A stretch of DNA of 64,000 bases. Origin: Chitinophaga sp. CF418. Lineage in GTDB: Bacteria > Bacteroidota > Bacteroidia > Chitinophagales > Chitinophagaceae. The position numbers and the translations under genes are program-made. This document shows, one piece after another, positions 16,639-26,314 of the stretch. The stretch lies in NCBI RefSeq assembly GCF_900142925.1, contig NZ_FRCN01000009.1:1-64000 (forward strand), in the 5' to 3' direction. The stretch's first letter is position 1; the number at the start of each line of letters is the position of its first letter. The notes under the pieces were generated by a model. It was given only the letters and a program-made list of their open reading frames with translations, searched no databases and was not told the DNA's origin.

Positions 16639-18816
16639 ATGAATAAGGAAGTAAAGCATCTGATCAGCAAATACTTCAATGAAGACCGTATCCCTCCGGC
16701 ATATGCTGCATTTTTTGGCGATATCAGTCAGTTACTTGATGCCAGACAGGCATCAGCATCCCGGTTGACGTCTGTGGCAGATGCAGCCCTTGAGACTGTA
16801 CGCCGGCAACTAAAGGATAGTCTGAATGTTTTCGGGAGCAGTCAGGATATGGATGAGTATGGACGGGATGCCCCTTCTCTGATCCGGCTGGCCAGAAGGC
16901 TGAAGAAGGAATGCGCGGACAGGATTTTCCGGCAGCAGAAGCTACTCCGGGAAATGAAACATCTGAAAACAATACAGTCGCTCGCCAGCGCCGGCAGCTG
17001 GGAACTGCCGGTAATAAATGATGAACTGCAGATGCCGGGTTACTGGTCAGATGAACTCTTTGCTGTATTGGGCGTAAGACCTGGTACAGTACACCCTACT
17101 TCTCAGGTGTATAAAAATTATGTACATCCTGACGACCGGTCTTATCTGGCTGCAGCCGTCGGCAAAGCTATTAAGGAGACAGGACGATATGATATTGAAT
17201 ACCGGATGTGGCGTGGGGAAGATCCCCAACAGGAGCGTACCGTAAGGGAGATCGGCGAACTGGTAAAGGATGGGGCTACGGGGAAAAGTACCAGCCTGAT
17301 AGGCGTTACTTTTGATATCAGTGATATCAGAAACACCGAGCGGGCGCTGTTTAAAGCGAATGTGGAACTGAGAAAGCTGTTTGACGTGATGGAGGATGTG
17401 TTCTTTTCCGTCAATATGGAACAGGAGAAACTATTACAGATATCGCCCTCATGTGTACAATTGTATGGCTATAGCGTGGAAGCGTTTTTCAGCACTCCAG
17501 ACCTGTGGTTCACTGTTATCCATCACGATGATAAGAAAGCGGTGCTGGAAAGCAACAAGCGTCTGAATAAGGGAGAAAGTAACCAGGTTGAATACAGGAT
17601 CCGTCATAAAAACGGAGAAGTACGCTGGGTGGAAATGAGAATCACGCCGACATTAGGGCACGACGGACAGCTCGTGAGAATAGACGGGATCGTTACCGAT
17701 GTCACTAAAAGAAGAGAGGCTGAACTGGCCCTGGCGAACAGTGAGCTGAAGTTCAGATCACTGCTGGAAAATTCTAATGACGCCATCACTGTAACAAGTG
17801 AGGAACTCAGGTTCTTATTTGTCACCCAATCCCTGAGCCGTATGATCGGCTACGCTGCAGAGGAAATTACCGGTACTTCGGTATTTGATTTTGTTCATCC
17901 GGACGATCATGTTACTGTAAATGGTCTTGTTAACGCAATGGAGAAAGAACCGGAAACCCCGGTCCATTTTGAGATAAGGTTCAGAGTAAAGGACGATGGC
18001 TGGATATGGTGCGAAGGATCGGTTACCAACCATTTAAATGGAGATATTGTAAGAGGATACATTGGTAACTTCAGGGACGTTACCTATAAGATCAGGTACA
18101 GGAAAGCGCTGGAAGCATCCAACAACAGGCTGAAGAAGACCAATAATGAACTTGACCGCTTTGTATACAGCGTGTCTCACGATTTGAGAGCGCCGCTGGC
18201 ATCAGTACTGGGATTGCTCGAATATACCATGTCAGAAACGGAAAATGAAGACGTATTGCAGGACCTGGGAATGATGAAGATGAGTATAGAAAAGCTGGAT
18301 AGGTTCATCCTGGATATCCTGGACTATTCCCGTAATGCGCGGCTGGAAATAAAAGTGCAGGCAGTGGACTTTCACCAGTTACTGGCAGATATAAAAGACA
18401 ATCTTAAATTTCTGCACTCCCGCAGGTCAGCTGTGCGGTTTGACATAAATATACAGGAGAATGGTACATTCGGCTCGGATGCAGGCAGGATCTCAATACT
18501 GCTGAACAACCTGGTATCAAACGCTGTGCGATATGCTGATCCGGAGAAGGCGGATCCTTTTGTGGAAGTGAATATTGCCGCTGGTCCTGAAGGGGCGGAT
18601 ATCACCGTCCGCGATAACGGGATCGGGATTGCGAAGGAATATCATGGGCGGATCTTCGATATGTTCTTCCGGGTGTCTGAGAAGTCCAACGGTTCCGGTC
18701 TGGGCTTGTACCTTGCGAAAGAGACGGTTGATAAACTGAAAGGCCGGATCACCCTTGCGTCAGCGCCTGGTACAGGAACGACATTCAACATATTTTTACC
18801 TAGCTTATTTAAATAA
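16639..18816 (+). CDS. Cytoplasmic triple-PAS sensor histidine kinase (copy 1)
   Basis: This 725-aa soluble kinase has no transmembrane segment. A helical N-terminal domain (1-110) is followed by PAS 1 (about 115-232), PAS 2 (about 245-362) and PAS 3 (about 372-488). HisKA comes next (about 503-570, phospho-acceptor His514 in SVSHDLRAP), then HATPase_c (about 608-722, DNGIGI 659-664, GSGLGL 685-690). The architecture suggests sensing of a cytoplasmic signal such as a small ligand or redox state. A single-domain response regulator starts 7 bp downstream, followed by a same-length paralogue of this kinase. All three genes are co-directional and probably one operon. Confidence 0.93.
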   Translation: MNKEVKHLISKYFNEDRIPPAYAAFFGDISQLLDARQASASRLTSVADAALETVRRQLKDSLNVFGSSQDMDEYGRDAPSLIRLARRLKKECADRIFRQQKLLREMKHLKTIQSLASAGSWELPVINDELQMPGYWSDELFAVLGVRPGTVHPTSQVYKNYVHPDDRSYLAAAVGKAIKETGRYDIEYRMWRGEDPQQERTVREIGELVKDGATGKSTSLIGVTFDISDIRNTERALFKANVELRKLFDVMEDVFFSVNMEQEKLLQISPSCVQLYGYSVEAFFSTPDLWFTVIHHDDKKAVLESNKRLNKGESNQVEYRIRHKNGEVRWVEMRITPTLGHDGQLVRIDGIVTDVTKRREAELALANSELKFRSLLENSNDAITVTSEELRFLFVTQSLSRMIGYAAEEITGTSVFDFVHPDDHVTVNGLVNAMEKEPETPVHFEIRFRVKDDGWIWCEGSVTNHLNGDIVRGYIGNFRDVTYKIRYRKALEASNNRLKKTNNELDRFVYSVSHDLRAPLASVLGLLEYTMSETENEDVLQDLGMMKMSIEKLDRFILDILDYSRNARLEIKVQAVDFHQLLADIKDNLKFLHSRRSAVRFDINIQENGTFGSDAGRISILLNNLVSNAVRYADPEKADPFVEVNIAAGPEGADITVRDNGIGIAKEYHGRIFDMFFRVSEKSNGSGLGLYLAKETVDKLKGRITLASAPGTGTTFNIFLPSLFK

Positions 18817-18823
18817 AACGCTA

Positions 18824-19231
18824 ATGGATAGTAACAACTTTAATTTCGAGAAGGTAATGGTTGTAGATGATGCGGAGATAGACCGTTTTCTTGCAAAAAA
18901 AGTACTCACTAAACATGCCTTTGCCAGAGAGGTACTGCCGCTTGATTCGGCAACAAATGCGCTTAATTATCTTTCGGAAAACCAGGAAAACAAAGAAGCG
19001 CTGCCCGACCTGATATTCCTGGATATCAACATGCCTAAGATGAATGGTTTCGACTTCCTGGAAGAATATAAAAAGCTGCCGGAATCAGTAAAAAAGAAAT
19101 GTATCATCGTGATGCTTTCCTCATCCCTGCTTCCTGAAGACCGGGAACTGGCGATGAACAATCCTTATGTCTGCCAGTTTCTCAACAAACCGCTGACAGG
19201 TGATAAGCTGAAGGACGTTGGCAATCCATGA
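18824..19231 (+). CDS. Single-domain response regulator
   Basis: This 135-aa protein is only a receiver domain: acidic pair Asp15-Asp16, phospho-acceptor Asp67 (FLDINMP), Ser99-Ser100 and Lys122 (NKPL). There is no output domain, so it acts by protein contact or as a phosphate shuttle, as is common in Bacteroidota. I chose ATG 18824, which begins MDSNNFNFEK; a longer reading frame starting inside the kinase gene has no family similarity before that point. It sits between two paralogous kinases and is the obvious shared or exchanged substrate. Confidence 0.92.
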   Translation: MDSNNFNFEKVMVVDDAEIDRFLAKKVLTKHAFAREVLPLDSATNALNYLSENQENKEALPDLIFLDINMPKMNGFDFLEEYKKLPESVKKKCIIVMLSSSLLPEDRELAMNNPYVCQFLNKPLTGDKLKDVGNP

Positions 19232-19283
19232 CAACAGGTATTCCCCCCAAATAACATATTTCTACCCGGTACAACTGCGTCAT

Positions 19284-21461
19284 ATGAATGTTATACTAGA
19301 AGCGTTGTTAAATAAACATTTTGCCGGCAGCGATCTTCCTCTTCCTCCCGATCTGTTACATGAGCTGGATGTGTTATTGAACGACACCACGACAATGCAG
19401 CAGGAGATTGGGAAGAGTAACGAGGAAACCGGAACACTGGAAGAACTCTATCATATTTTATGGGAGACGCTGAATTTACTTGGCGCCGAGACTTCACCCG
19501 TAATCGGCGATGGCGAAACAATGCGATCAATCGTAAATGCGACAGACCTGTTAAATGCCGAGTGCAGGAATATCGTATTCAATGAACAGAAGACACTCAG
19601 GGAAACAGTACACCTGAAAACGATACAGCGTGTGGCCAAGGCAGGCAGCTGGGATGTACCGGCCACGCGTGACTTGTCTGCGGTACAGAATTACTGGTCA
19701 GCCGAATTGTTCCATCTTTTGGGAATAGATCCCTCAGAGACTAAAATAACCTACGAACAATATATCGGCCTGGTCCATCCTGACGACAGGGGATTTATGC
19801 TGGAAGAAGTGAACAGGGCTTATATGGAGACAGGACGGTATGATACGGAGTATCGTATCATACCGGGTGGAGATCTGAACAATCCAAGGATAGTGCGGGA
19901 AATAGCGGAGGTGATCAAAGATGAACATACCGGAGAACCGGTAAGCCTGATAGGTGTTACGATGGACATCACAGAGATCAAACTGGCTGAGAGAGCTATC
20001 GTTGATGCCAATACGGAACTGCGCACATTGTTCAATACCATGAATGAAGTTTTCTTTTCCGTAAATGTTGACCAGGACAAACTACTGCAGATATCGCCGG
20101 CATGTACACGTTTGTATGGTTATGCGCCGGAGATGTTCACGAAAGATCCCTTTCTGTGGTTCACTGTCATTGTCGATGAAGACAAAAAGAAGATGCATGA
20201 AAGTAACCTGCTGCTGAGCCAGGGTGAGAACAGCCAGGTAGAATACAGGATCCGTCATAAGAATGGTCAGATAAAATGGTTGCTGACCCGGATGCGGCCA
20301 ACATTGAACGTGGCGGGTAAGCTTATCCGTATTGATGGTATCAGCGCTGATGTTACAGAAAGAAAAGAGGCCGAACTGGCTTTGGCTAACAGTGAGCTGA
20401 AATTGCGTACCCTGCTGGAAAACTCCAACGACGCGATTGTTATCATCAACGAACACCTTGATTATACCTTCGCAACAGAATCTATCGGGCGTATCATAGG
20501 ATATGCTACGGAAGAATTTGTGGGTACTTCCATGCTGAATTATATTCATGAGGAAGATCGTGGTTTCATCGCTCATTCACTGTTATCCCTCAATACGAAG
20601 CCGGAAGAACCGCTGCCTTTTGAAGTGCGTTTCCGTGCGAAGGATGGTCACTGGGTATGGCTCGAAGGTGTTGCTACCAATCATTCGAAAGAAGAAGTGA
20701 TAAAGGGGTATATTGTCAATTTCAGGGACGTAACTGAAGAGATCAGGTACCGGAGGGAACTGGAAGATGCCAACGACAAACTGAAGAAAACGAATACCGA
20801 ACTTGACAGGTTTGTTTACAGCGTATCCCACGATCTTAGGGCGCCACTGGCCTCTATCCTGGGACTGATCGAATTTACAGCTTCAGAGACAGATGACGGG
20901 GACATAAAGCAGAACCTCTCCATGATGGAAGAAAGTATCAAAAAGCTGGACGTTTTTATCCTCGATATTCTCGACTATTCCAGGAATGCAAGGCTGGAAG
21001 TAAAAAGAACGCCTATCGATTTTTCCGGCCTCTTGATAGATATCAGGAACAGCCTGAAATTTATCAGTACCGGCAATTCCAATGTAGAGATCAGGATCAA
21101 TATAGACGAAGACGGTACTTTCTGTTCTGACAGAAGCCGGATATCCATCATTCTCAATAACCTTATATCCAACGCTGTGCGTTATTGCGATCCTGCTAAA
21201 CCAGCTCCCTATGTGGAGGTGACTGTTGTTGCCAGGGCTGGGGGCGCATTGATAGGTGTCAAAGACAATGGCATTGGTATTCACAAAGACTATCACCAGT
21301 ATATTTTCAATATGTTCTACAGGATATCCGAAAAGTCCAAAGGCTCCGGCTTAGGGCTTTACCTGGTGAAAGAAACCATAGAGAAACTGAACGGGGATAT
21401 ACAGCTTACATCCATGCCGGGAGTGGGAACGGAGTTTAAGATATACCTTCCCAATCCCTGA
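19284..21461 (+). CDS. Cytoplasmic triple-PAS sensor histidine kinase (copy 2)
   Basis: This 725-aa paralogue of the kinase upstream has exactly the same length and domain order: helical N-terminus, three PAS domains, HisKA with His516 in SVSHDLRAP, and HATPase_c with DNGIGI and GSGLGL. I chose ATG 19284 (MNVILEALLN), which aligns with the start of copy 1; an in-frame TTG further upstream would overlap the response regulator. The N-terminal 110 residues diverge most while the PAS 2/PAS 3 and kinase parts are closely similar. That points to tandem duplication followed by divergence of the first input domain. Confidence 0.92.
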   Translation: MNVILEALLNKHFAGSDLPLPPDLLHELDVLLNDTTTMQQEIGKSNEETGTLEELYHILWETLNLLGAETSPVIGDGETMRSIVNATDLLNAECRNIVFNEQKTLRETVHLKTIQRVAKAGSWDVPATRDLSAVQNYWSAELFHLLGIDPSETKITYEQYIGLVHPDDRGFMLEEVNRAYMETGRYDTEYRIIPGGDLNNPRIVREIAEVIKDEHTGEPVSLIGVTMDITEIKLAERAIVDANTELRTLFNTMNEVFFSVNVDQDKLLQISPACTRLYGYAPEMFTKDPFLWFTVIVDEDKKKMHESNLLLSQGENSQVEYRIRHKNGQIKWLLTRMRPTLNVAGKLIRIDGISADVTERKEAELALANSELKLRTLLENSNDAIVIINEHLDYTFATESIGRIIGYATEEFVGTSMLNYIHEEDRGFIAHSLLSLNTKPEEPLPFEVRFRAKDGHWVWLEGVATNHSKEEVIKGYIVNFRDVTEEIRYRRELEDANDKLKKTNTELDRFVYSVSHDLRAPLASILGLIEFTASETDDGDIKQNLSMMEESIKKLDVFILDILDYSRNARLEVKRTPIDFSGLLIDIRNSLKFISTGNSNVEIRINIDEDGTFCSDRSRISIILNNLISNAVRYCDPAKPAPYVEVTVVARAGGALIGVKDNGIGIHKDYHQYIFNMFYRISEKSKGSGLGLYLVKETIEKLNGDIQLTSMPGVGTEFKIYLPNP

Positions 21462-21540
21462 TAGCGGCCGTCAGTTCCCTGTAGCAACCACCCAACATAT
21501 CATTGACAGACAAATCAATTTTTTAAATTAAATTGAACGT

Positions 21541-22785
21541 ATGAGAACATACATTCAGGCTATTATCGCAGGGGCCACACTGGCCCTCGCCTCCTGTAGC
21601 GGACCATCCGGTCAACCCAATGGAACAGATTCCACAGCGGCTCCCCCCGACAGTTCTACTGCTCCCGTGGAGACGAAAGCACCTAATACAGACTACAAAC
21701 CGGCATTCCCGGGACAGACACGCATTGCCGGTGTGAAGACCAGGACACCGTATGAGGGTACTGTATTGACAGATAAACTGGAAAGTCCCTGGGGCATTAC
21801 CAACCTGCCAGATGGAAGGCTGCTCATTACCGAGAAGAAGGGTGTAATGCGTATCGCCACCACTACCGGACAACTGAGCGAACCTATTACCGGTCTCCCC
21901 AAGGTGAATCCTGACGGACAGGGAGGATTGCTGGGCGTACGTGTAGATCCTGACTTCAGTAACAACAGGATCGTATATTGGGTATTTTCAGACCCGCTTC
22001 CTGAAGGTAATTTAACTGCTGTGGCGAAAGGAAAACTATCCGCAGATGAAAAGAAAATAGAAGGTGCTACGGTTATATACCGTGCTACTCCTGCATATAA
22101 AGGTACGCTGCACTATGGGGGAAGAATTGTCTTTGATAAAGAAGGCAACCTGGTGATCAGCACAGGTGAACGCTCTGACCTTGAAACCAGGCCTCAGGCG
22201 CAACACCTGAACTCTGCGCTTGGAAAGGTACTGCGCATCACCAAAGACGGTAAACCCGCTGCTGGTAATCCATTTGAAGGACAGGCCGATAAACGTCCTG
22301 AGATATACAGCTATGGCCATCGTAACGTACAGGGACTGGCCTTTAATCCTGCAACAGGCGACCTATGGGAAACAGAGTTCGGGCCAAGGGGTGGAGATGA
22401 GCTGAACCGCATCCAGCCAGGTAAGAACTATGGATGGCCGATCATCACTTATGGCATTGAGTATAAAGGTGATAAAGTAGGGGAAGGTATTCAGCAGAAG
22501 GAAGGGCTGGAGCAGCCTGTTTATTATTGGGATCCTGTATTGTCTCCGAGTGGTATTACCTTCTACTCTGGTAAGGGCATTCCTGAATGGAAGAACAACT
22601 TGTTTATAGGTGGCCTGAGCAGCATTCATATAGCCAGGCTGGTGATAGAGAACAATAAAGTAGTGGGAGAGGAGAGGTTGCTGGAAAAAGAGGAACAGCG
22701 TTTCCGTGATATTACTGAGGGGAGTGATGGTGCGTTGTATGCGGTTACTGATAATGGTAGGTTGTATAGTATTCATAAGAAGTAG
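21541..22785 (+). CDS. PQQ-dependent aldose sugar dehydrogenase-like lipoprotein
   Basis: This 414-aa lipoprotein (lipobox Cys19, LALASC) has a low-complexity Ser/Thr/Pro linker (20-60) and a six-bladed beta-propeller of the soluble glucose/sorbosone dehydrogenase family (about 65-412). Recognisable family segments are ESPWGITNLPDGRLLITEK, DGQGGLLGVRVDP, GHRNVQGLAF and TEFGPRGGDELN. The family oxidises aldoses with PQQ and passes electrons onward in the periplasm. Many Bacteroidota lack PQQ synthesis and scavenge the cofactor. No cytochrome partner is adjacent. Confidence 0.9.
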   Translation: MRTYIQAIIAGATLALASCSGPSGQPNGTDSTAAPPDSSTAPVETKAPNTDYKPAFPGQTRIAGVKTRTPYEGTVLTDKLESPWGITNLPDGRLLITEKKGVMRIATTTGQLSEPITGLPKVNPDGQGGLLGVRVDPDFSNNRIVYWVFSDPLPEGNLTAVAKGKLSADEKKIEGATVIYRATPAYKGTLHYGGRIVFDKEGNLVISTGERSDLETRPQAQHLNSALGKVLRITKDGKPAAGNPFEGQADKRPEIYSYGHRNVQGLAFNPATGDLWETEFGPRGGDELNRIQPGKNYGWPIITYGIEYKGDKVGEGIQQKEGLEQPVYYWDPVLSPSGITFYSGKGIPEWKNNLFIGGLSSIHIARLVIENNKVVGEERLLEKEEQRFRDITEGSDGALYAVTDNGRLYSIHKK

Positions 22786-22803
22786 TACGCCATTCGATTT
22801 ATG

Positions 22804-22843
22804 AAACAGGGTGTGTCAATTATTTTTGGCACACCCTGTTTTT
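22804..22843 (+). terminator. Intrinsic terminator of the sugar dehydrogenase gene
   Basis: A 10-bp perfect stem ACAGGGTGTG (22806-22815) / CACACCCTGT (22830-22839) is followed by a T run, 20 bp after the dehydrogenase stop codon. Confidence 0.9.
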
Positions 22844-22858
22844 ATTATTGTACACGCT

Positions 22859-23016
22859 AAGTAGCTTCGGTTTCAGTATGGGATGTCGGTCGGCGCCTCT
22901 CTGGAAGGCTATTGATCGTTGTCAATCGAATGAGATTTTGAATCAGATTGGGCGGCATCGGTCGTGTCACCCGAGAGCCGAAGGCCCGCCATTCCCATCT
23001 GAAACCGGTGCTACTT
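22859..23016. repeat. Imperfect inverted repeat at the edge of the repeat island
   Basis: A left arm at 22859-22885 (AAGTAGCTTCGGTTTCAG...) and a right arm at 22990-23016 match with few mismatches in inverted orientation, enclosing about 104 bp. The GGTTTCAG-TGGGA core recurs at about 23181, and in inverted form inside each 172-bp unit that follows, so the whole island is built from related pieces. No credible coding frame is present. Confidence 0.7.
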
Positions 23017-23177
23017 ATGCTCTCCCAACGATTATGTATTGGGTCCCATTTATCAGGACGATGATGAGTATTCTGCCAATCTGCCAATAACACACATTAA
23101 TTGTCCTCAATAATGACGTCAATGCATTGCGGTCAGGTATTACAGCCCCCTAATCAATAAGCGAAAGCCAATAAGTA

Positions 23178-23757
23178 TAGCGGTTTCAGGTGGGAATCAC
23201 TGGCCTTAGTTGTTTGAAGCATGCTCGTACGATTGATAGGGGTTTAATACCCATTCGAAAGCTCATACGATTCCAAATGCTTAATAGCACACAGCTTCAA
23301 AGAACTACAGCCAGTGATCCCAGCCTGAGACCGCGGTACTACCCATCGGTATGATATGCAGGACTCCAAAACATAAGCGAAAGCCGATATGCATGCTCGT
23401 ACGATTGATAGGGGTTTAATACCTATTCAAAAGCCCATACGATTCCAAATGCTTAATAGCATGCAGCTTCAAAGAACTACAGCCAGTGATCCCAGCCTGA
23501 GACCGCGGTACTACCCATCGGTATGATATGCAGGACTCCAAAACATAAGCGAAAGCCGATATGCATGCTCGTACGATTGATAGGGGTTTAATACCTATTC
23601 AAAAGCCCATACGATTCCAAATGCTTAATAGCATGCAGCTTCAAAGAACTACAGCCAGTGATCCCAGCCTGAGACCGCGGTACTACCCATCGGTATGATA
23701 TGCAGGACTCCCAAACATAAGCGAAAGCCAATAAGCATGCTCGTACGATTGATAGGG
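23178..23757. repeat. 172-bp tandem repeat array (three units plus partial)
   Basis: Units begin with GCATGCTCGTACGATTGATA at 23219, 23391 and 23563, with a truncated fourth start at 23735-23757, giving a period of exactly 172 bp. Units 2 and 3 differ at only a few bases near their ends, and unit 1 at about seven positions. Each unit contains an inverted copy (for example near 23287-23340) of the segment 23180-23220 that precedes the array, so the array can fold into long hairpins. It lies between convergent genes and ends about 14 bp before the GH16 stop codon. No protein is supported. Confidence 0.9.
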
Positions 23758-23770
23758 CACCAGTAACCTA

Positions 23771-26284
23771 TCAAAGTTTCAGGAACTTTAATGTTTTCTG
23801 GCGATCAAACCGCAGGAAGTAAGTACCTGCCGGCAGGAATCCAAGATCGCGGGAGACCTGTTTTTCACCTGCCCTTATACCCCATTGCCTGATCACGTTA
23901 CCCTGTATATCCAGCAGTGTAAGCATTTTATAAGTCTTGCCCTGCAAATCTATTGTCAGCTGCCCTGAAGTAGGATTAGGATAGATACGCAGTTTTTCGT
24001 CCTTCACAATAACAGGAGCAACATAAGCGATGCGCGCTGCTGAACTGTCCCGTACAATGTTCAGCCAGTTGAAGTTCCAGCCGGAAGCATTAGAATAGAT
24101 ACGGATCGTCTGGTTGCCGGGACTCAGGGTAACAGGCGCTGAGGTAACGGTGCTCCAGTTCTGCCAGCCACCTGTAACAGGAAGGTTGACTGTTTGGAGG
24201 GTGCTGTCGTTGATCTGTATCTTCAGGCTGCATGCAGTGCTTACAGCTACTCTGAATTGTATCTTGTAATCTACAGTGTCTGCTGGTACGGCAATATCAT
24301 ATTCAAACCAGGTACCGGGGCCTATAAAGCTGATGTTCTGACCACCGCCGGTGTCGGAGGTAGGTTCTGTACAGCAGGAGTTGGAGTTGTCAAACTGCTC
24401 TGCTTGTATTTTTACAGGTATAAGTTTGTAGTTCGGTATACGCAGATTAGCATATGTGCTCGTTGATTTTGTCACACCATTGACTGTTGCCGTTACCGTG
24501 ATAATACCTGATGTATCCAGTGTGGCTAATCCTGCGGAAGTAATGCTGTTGCCGTTGCCGGTGATATTCCAGGTCGGTGTGATAGTTATTGGTTGTCCGT
24601 TCTGGTCATATGCCTTTGCAGTATACTGCTGCTGTTTGCCTGCTATAAATCTTATGTCGGCAGGACTAAGCATAATCGTATCCAGTATGGGAGTACCCAG
24701 TCCTTTCTGGTATACGCGCACATAATCTACCGTCATGCTGTCCGGGAAGTCGGCCGGTGTAATAGCGCCACCCATACCGCCGCCAATGGCAACATTGAGT
24801 ATGATATGAAACTTCTGGTCGAATGGCCAGTCTTTCCAGTCGGTATGTGGATTGACATAGGTGTAACACTTCATGCTGTCGTAGGTAAAGCGTATTGAGT
24901 CAGGCGTCCATTCCATGGCATATACATGGAATACGGTATCTGCATCCATGATTTTTTTTGAAGCAGAAAGATGACTGCCATTGGTCCAGTTGTTATTCTG
25001 CGTATGCACAGTGGAGAGGACGGTACCGAAATTGTTTCCGACATGCTCCATGACATCCAGCTCCCCGCTTTTCGGCCATGCGCCATAGGCGCTGGTGGTA
25101 GGCATGAGCCAGATGGCAGGCCAGGAACCGCGGGCACGTGGGAGTTTGGCCCTGACTTCTACTTTACCGTATTTGAAGTCCATTTTGTTCTGTGAGATGA
25201 GGCGTGCGGACGACCAGGGTATTGTACTGTCGCCTGTCGGATAGTCTCTTTTCCCGGTGATGACCAGTTCCCCGTTCCTGACCTTTGCATTGTCGTACGT
25301 GGTATCAGTATACACTTGCTGTTCGCCATTGATCCATCCTTTAGGCCTGGGGTCAACTGTCCATTTAGTAGGATCGGGTTTACCAGCTACGTCAAATTCA
25401 TCGTCATAGATCATGGTCCATCCGGGATTACCATCAAATGTGACAGTTCCTTTCGCGGGATAGGTAGCGGCATTGGCGGTGGTCAGTTCCTGCCCGGATA
25501 TAGTCAGCTTTAAGGTTTTGGTAGAATAATTATCAGGCGAGTTACCACTTAGCGTAATAGCGGCGGTGGAGTCGCTGAGGCGCTGTACACTACCAATGGA
25601 TACACCGGCCGGCAGATTGGAAGAGGTCCAGTTGCTGAGTGTCAGTGCGGGTTTAAAGGTGGTACCGTTGACCTTTGCGGTGATCACTTTACCATCTTCC
25701 TGTCCCATAGGTATGTTGGGACCGGAGATGGTGATGTTTGTCGGATTAGGCGCTTGTACAAGATCGAAATACAAAATGCCATCCGCCTTTTTACCATCAA
25801 TGAAATGGACTTCCACGCGGTTCAGGTCTGTTCTGTTTTTCACGCTCTGGAAGTTGAAGGTGGCTTCTTCCCAGTGATTGACCTGGCTTACTTTGTACGT
25901 GAAATACACCGCTTTGCCGTAGTTGCTTCCCGGCTGCAGCTTAAACATGATCTCGTCTTTGGTGCTGGCGTATACCAGCATTTTAAACACACTGTTAGTG
26001 CTCAGGTCAAAGGAGTCAGTAAGAGAGCAACCGGCGGTCATGTACTCAAAGCAGCTGGTGTCTTTGATGAACTTTGCCACCAGGGGGCTTGGATTGAGGG
26101 TGGAGGGCGCCGGGTTCGGCACGCCAAACTGCACCTTTCCGGTGGTAGTGTTGCCGGCATAATAGGTCCATCTTCCGGAACAGGGACCGTTACCCTCCAT
26201 GTCGTCGAGTAACATAAATTGTGCGCTGAGCTTATGGCATAACAATAGCCCCAGCAACACGAGAAGTGTTGAGATGTTTTTCAT
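23771..26284 (-). CDS. GH16 endo-beta-glucanase (laminarinase-like) with CBM6 and T9SS tail
   Basis: This 837-aa secreted enzyme has a signal peptide (1-21), an N-terminal jelly-roll-like domain (about 22-180) and an Ig-like stretch (about 183-282). The GH16 catalytic domain (about 288-528) has the ELDVME active site: nucleophile Glu408, Asp410, acid/base Glu413. A BIG2-like Ig domain (about 535-612), a CBM6-type carbohydrate-binding module (about 624-745) and a C-terminal type IX sorting domain (about 766-837, RIYPNPTSG...GTYFLRF) follow. It should cleave beta-1,3- or mixed-linkage glucans at the cell surface or outside. It follows SusD by 30 bp as the last gene of the sigma-FecR-SusC-SusD operon. 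Confidence 0.93.
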   Translation of the reverse strand: MKNISTLLVLLGLLLCHKLSAQFMLLDDMEGNGPCSGRWTYYAGNTTTGKVQFGVPNPAPSTLNPSPLVAKFIKDTSCFEYMTAGCSLTDSFDLSTNSVFKMLVYASTKDEIMFKLQPGSNYGKAVYFTYKVSQVNHWEEATFNFQSVKNRTDLNRVEVHFIDGKKADGILYFDLVQAPNPTNITISGPNIPMGQEDGKVITAKVNGTTFKPALTLSNWTSSNLPAGVSIGSVQRLSDSTAAITLSGNSPDNYSTKTLKLTISGQELTTANAATYPAKGTVTFDGNPGWTMIYDDEFDVAGKPDPTKWTVDPRPKGWINGEQQVYTDTTYDNAKVRNGELVITGKRDYPTGDSTIPWSSARLISQNKMDFKYGKVEVRAKLPRARGSWPAIWLMPTTSAYGAWPKSGELDVMEHVGNNFGTVLSTVHTQNNNWTNGSHLSASKKIMDADTVFHVYAMEWTPDSIRFTYDSMKCYTYVNPHTDWKDWPFDQKFHIILNVAIGGGMGGAITPADFPDSMTVDYVRVYQKGLGTPILDTIMLSPADIRFIAGKQQQYTAKAYDQNGQPITITPTWNITGNGNSITSAGLATLDTSGIITVTATVNGVTKSTSTYANLRIPNYKLIPVKIQAEQFDNSNSCCTEPTSDTGGGQNISFIGPGTWFEYDIAVPADTVDYKIQFRVAVSTACSLKIQINDSTLQTVNLPVTGGWQNWSTVTSAPVTLSPGNQTIRIYSNASGWNFNWLNIVRDSSAARIAYVAPVIVKDEKLRIYPNPTSGQLTIDLQGKTYKMLTLLDIQGNVIRQWGIRAGEKQVSRDLGFLPAGTYFLRFDRQKTLKFLKL

Positions 26285-26314
26285 AACGGAAATTTTAAGT
26301 GTGGGTTATATACG

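Noticed and set aside
18755..18823. Upstream extension of the response regulator inside the first kinase gene
   Set aside because: The extra residues are an out-of-frame reading of the kinase C-terminus; the receiver fold begins after ATG 18824.
22848..23093. Two overlapping open frames of about 80 codons on both strands
   Set aside because: They lie in the inverted-repeat island, mirror each other's arms and show no start signal or family similarity.
23178..23757. CRISPR array
   Set aside because: Units are 172 bp and almost fully conserved, with no short repeat/variable spacer pattern and no cas genes nearby.
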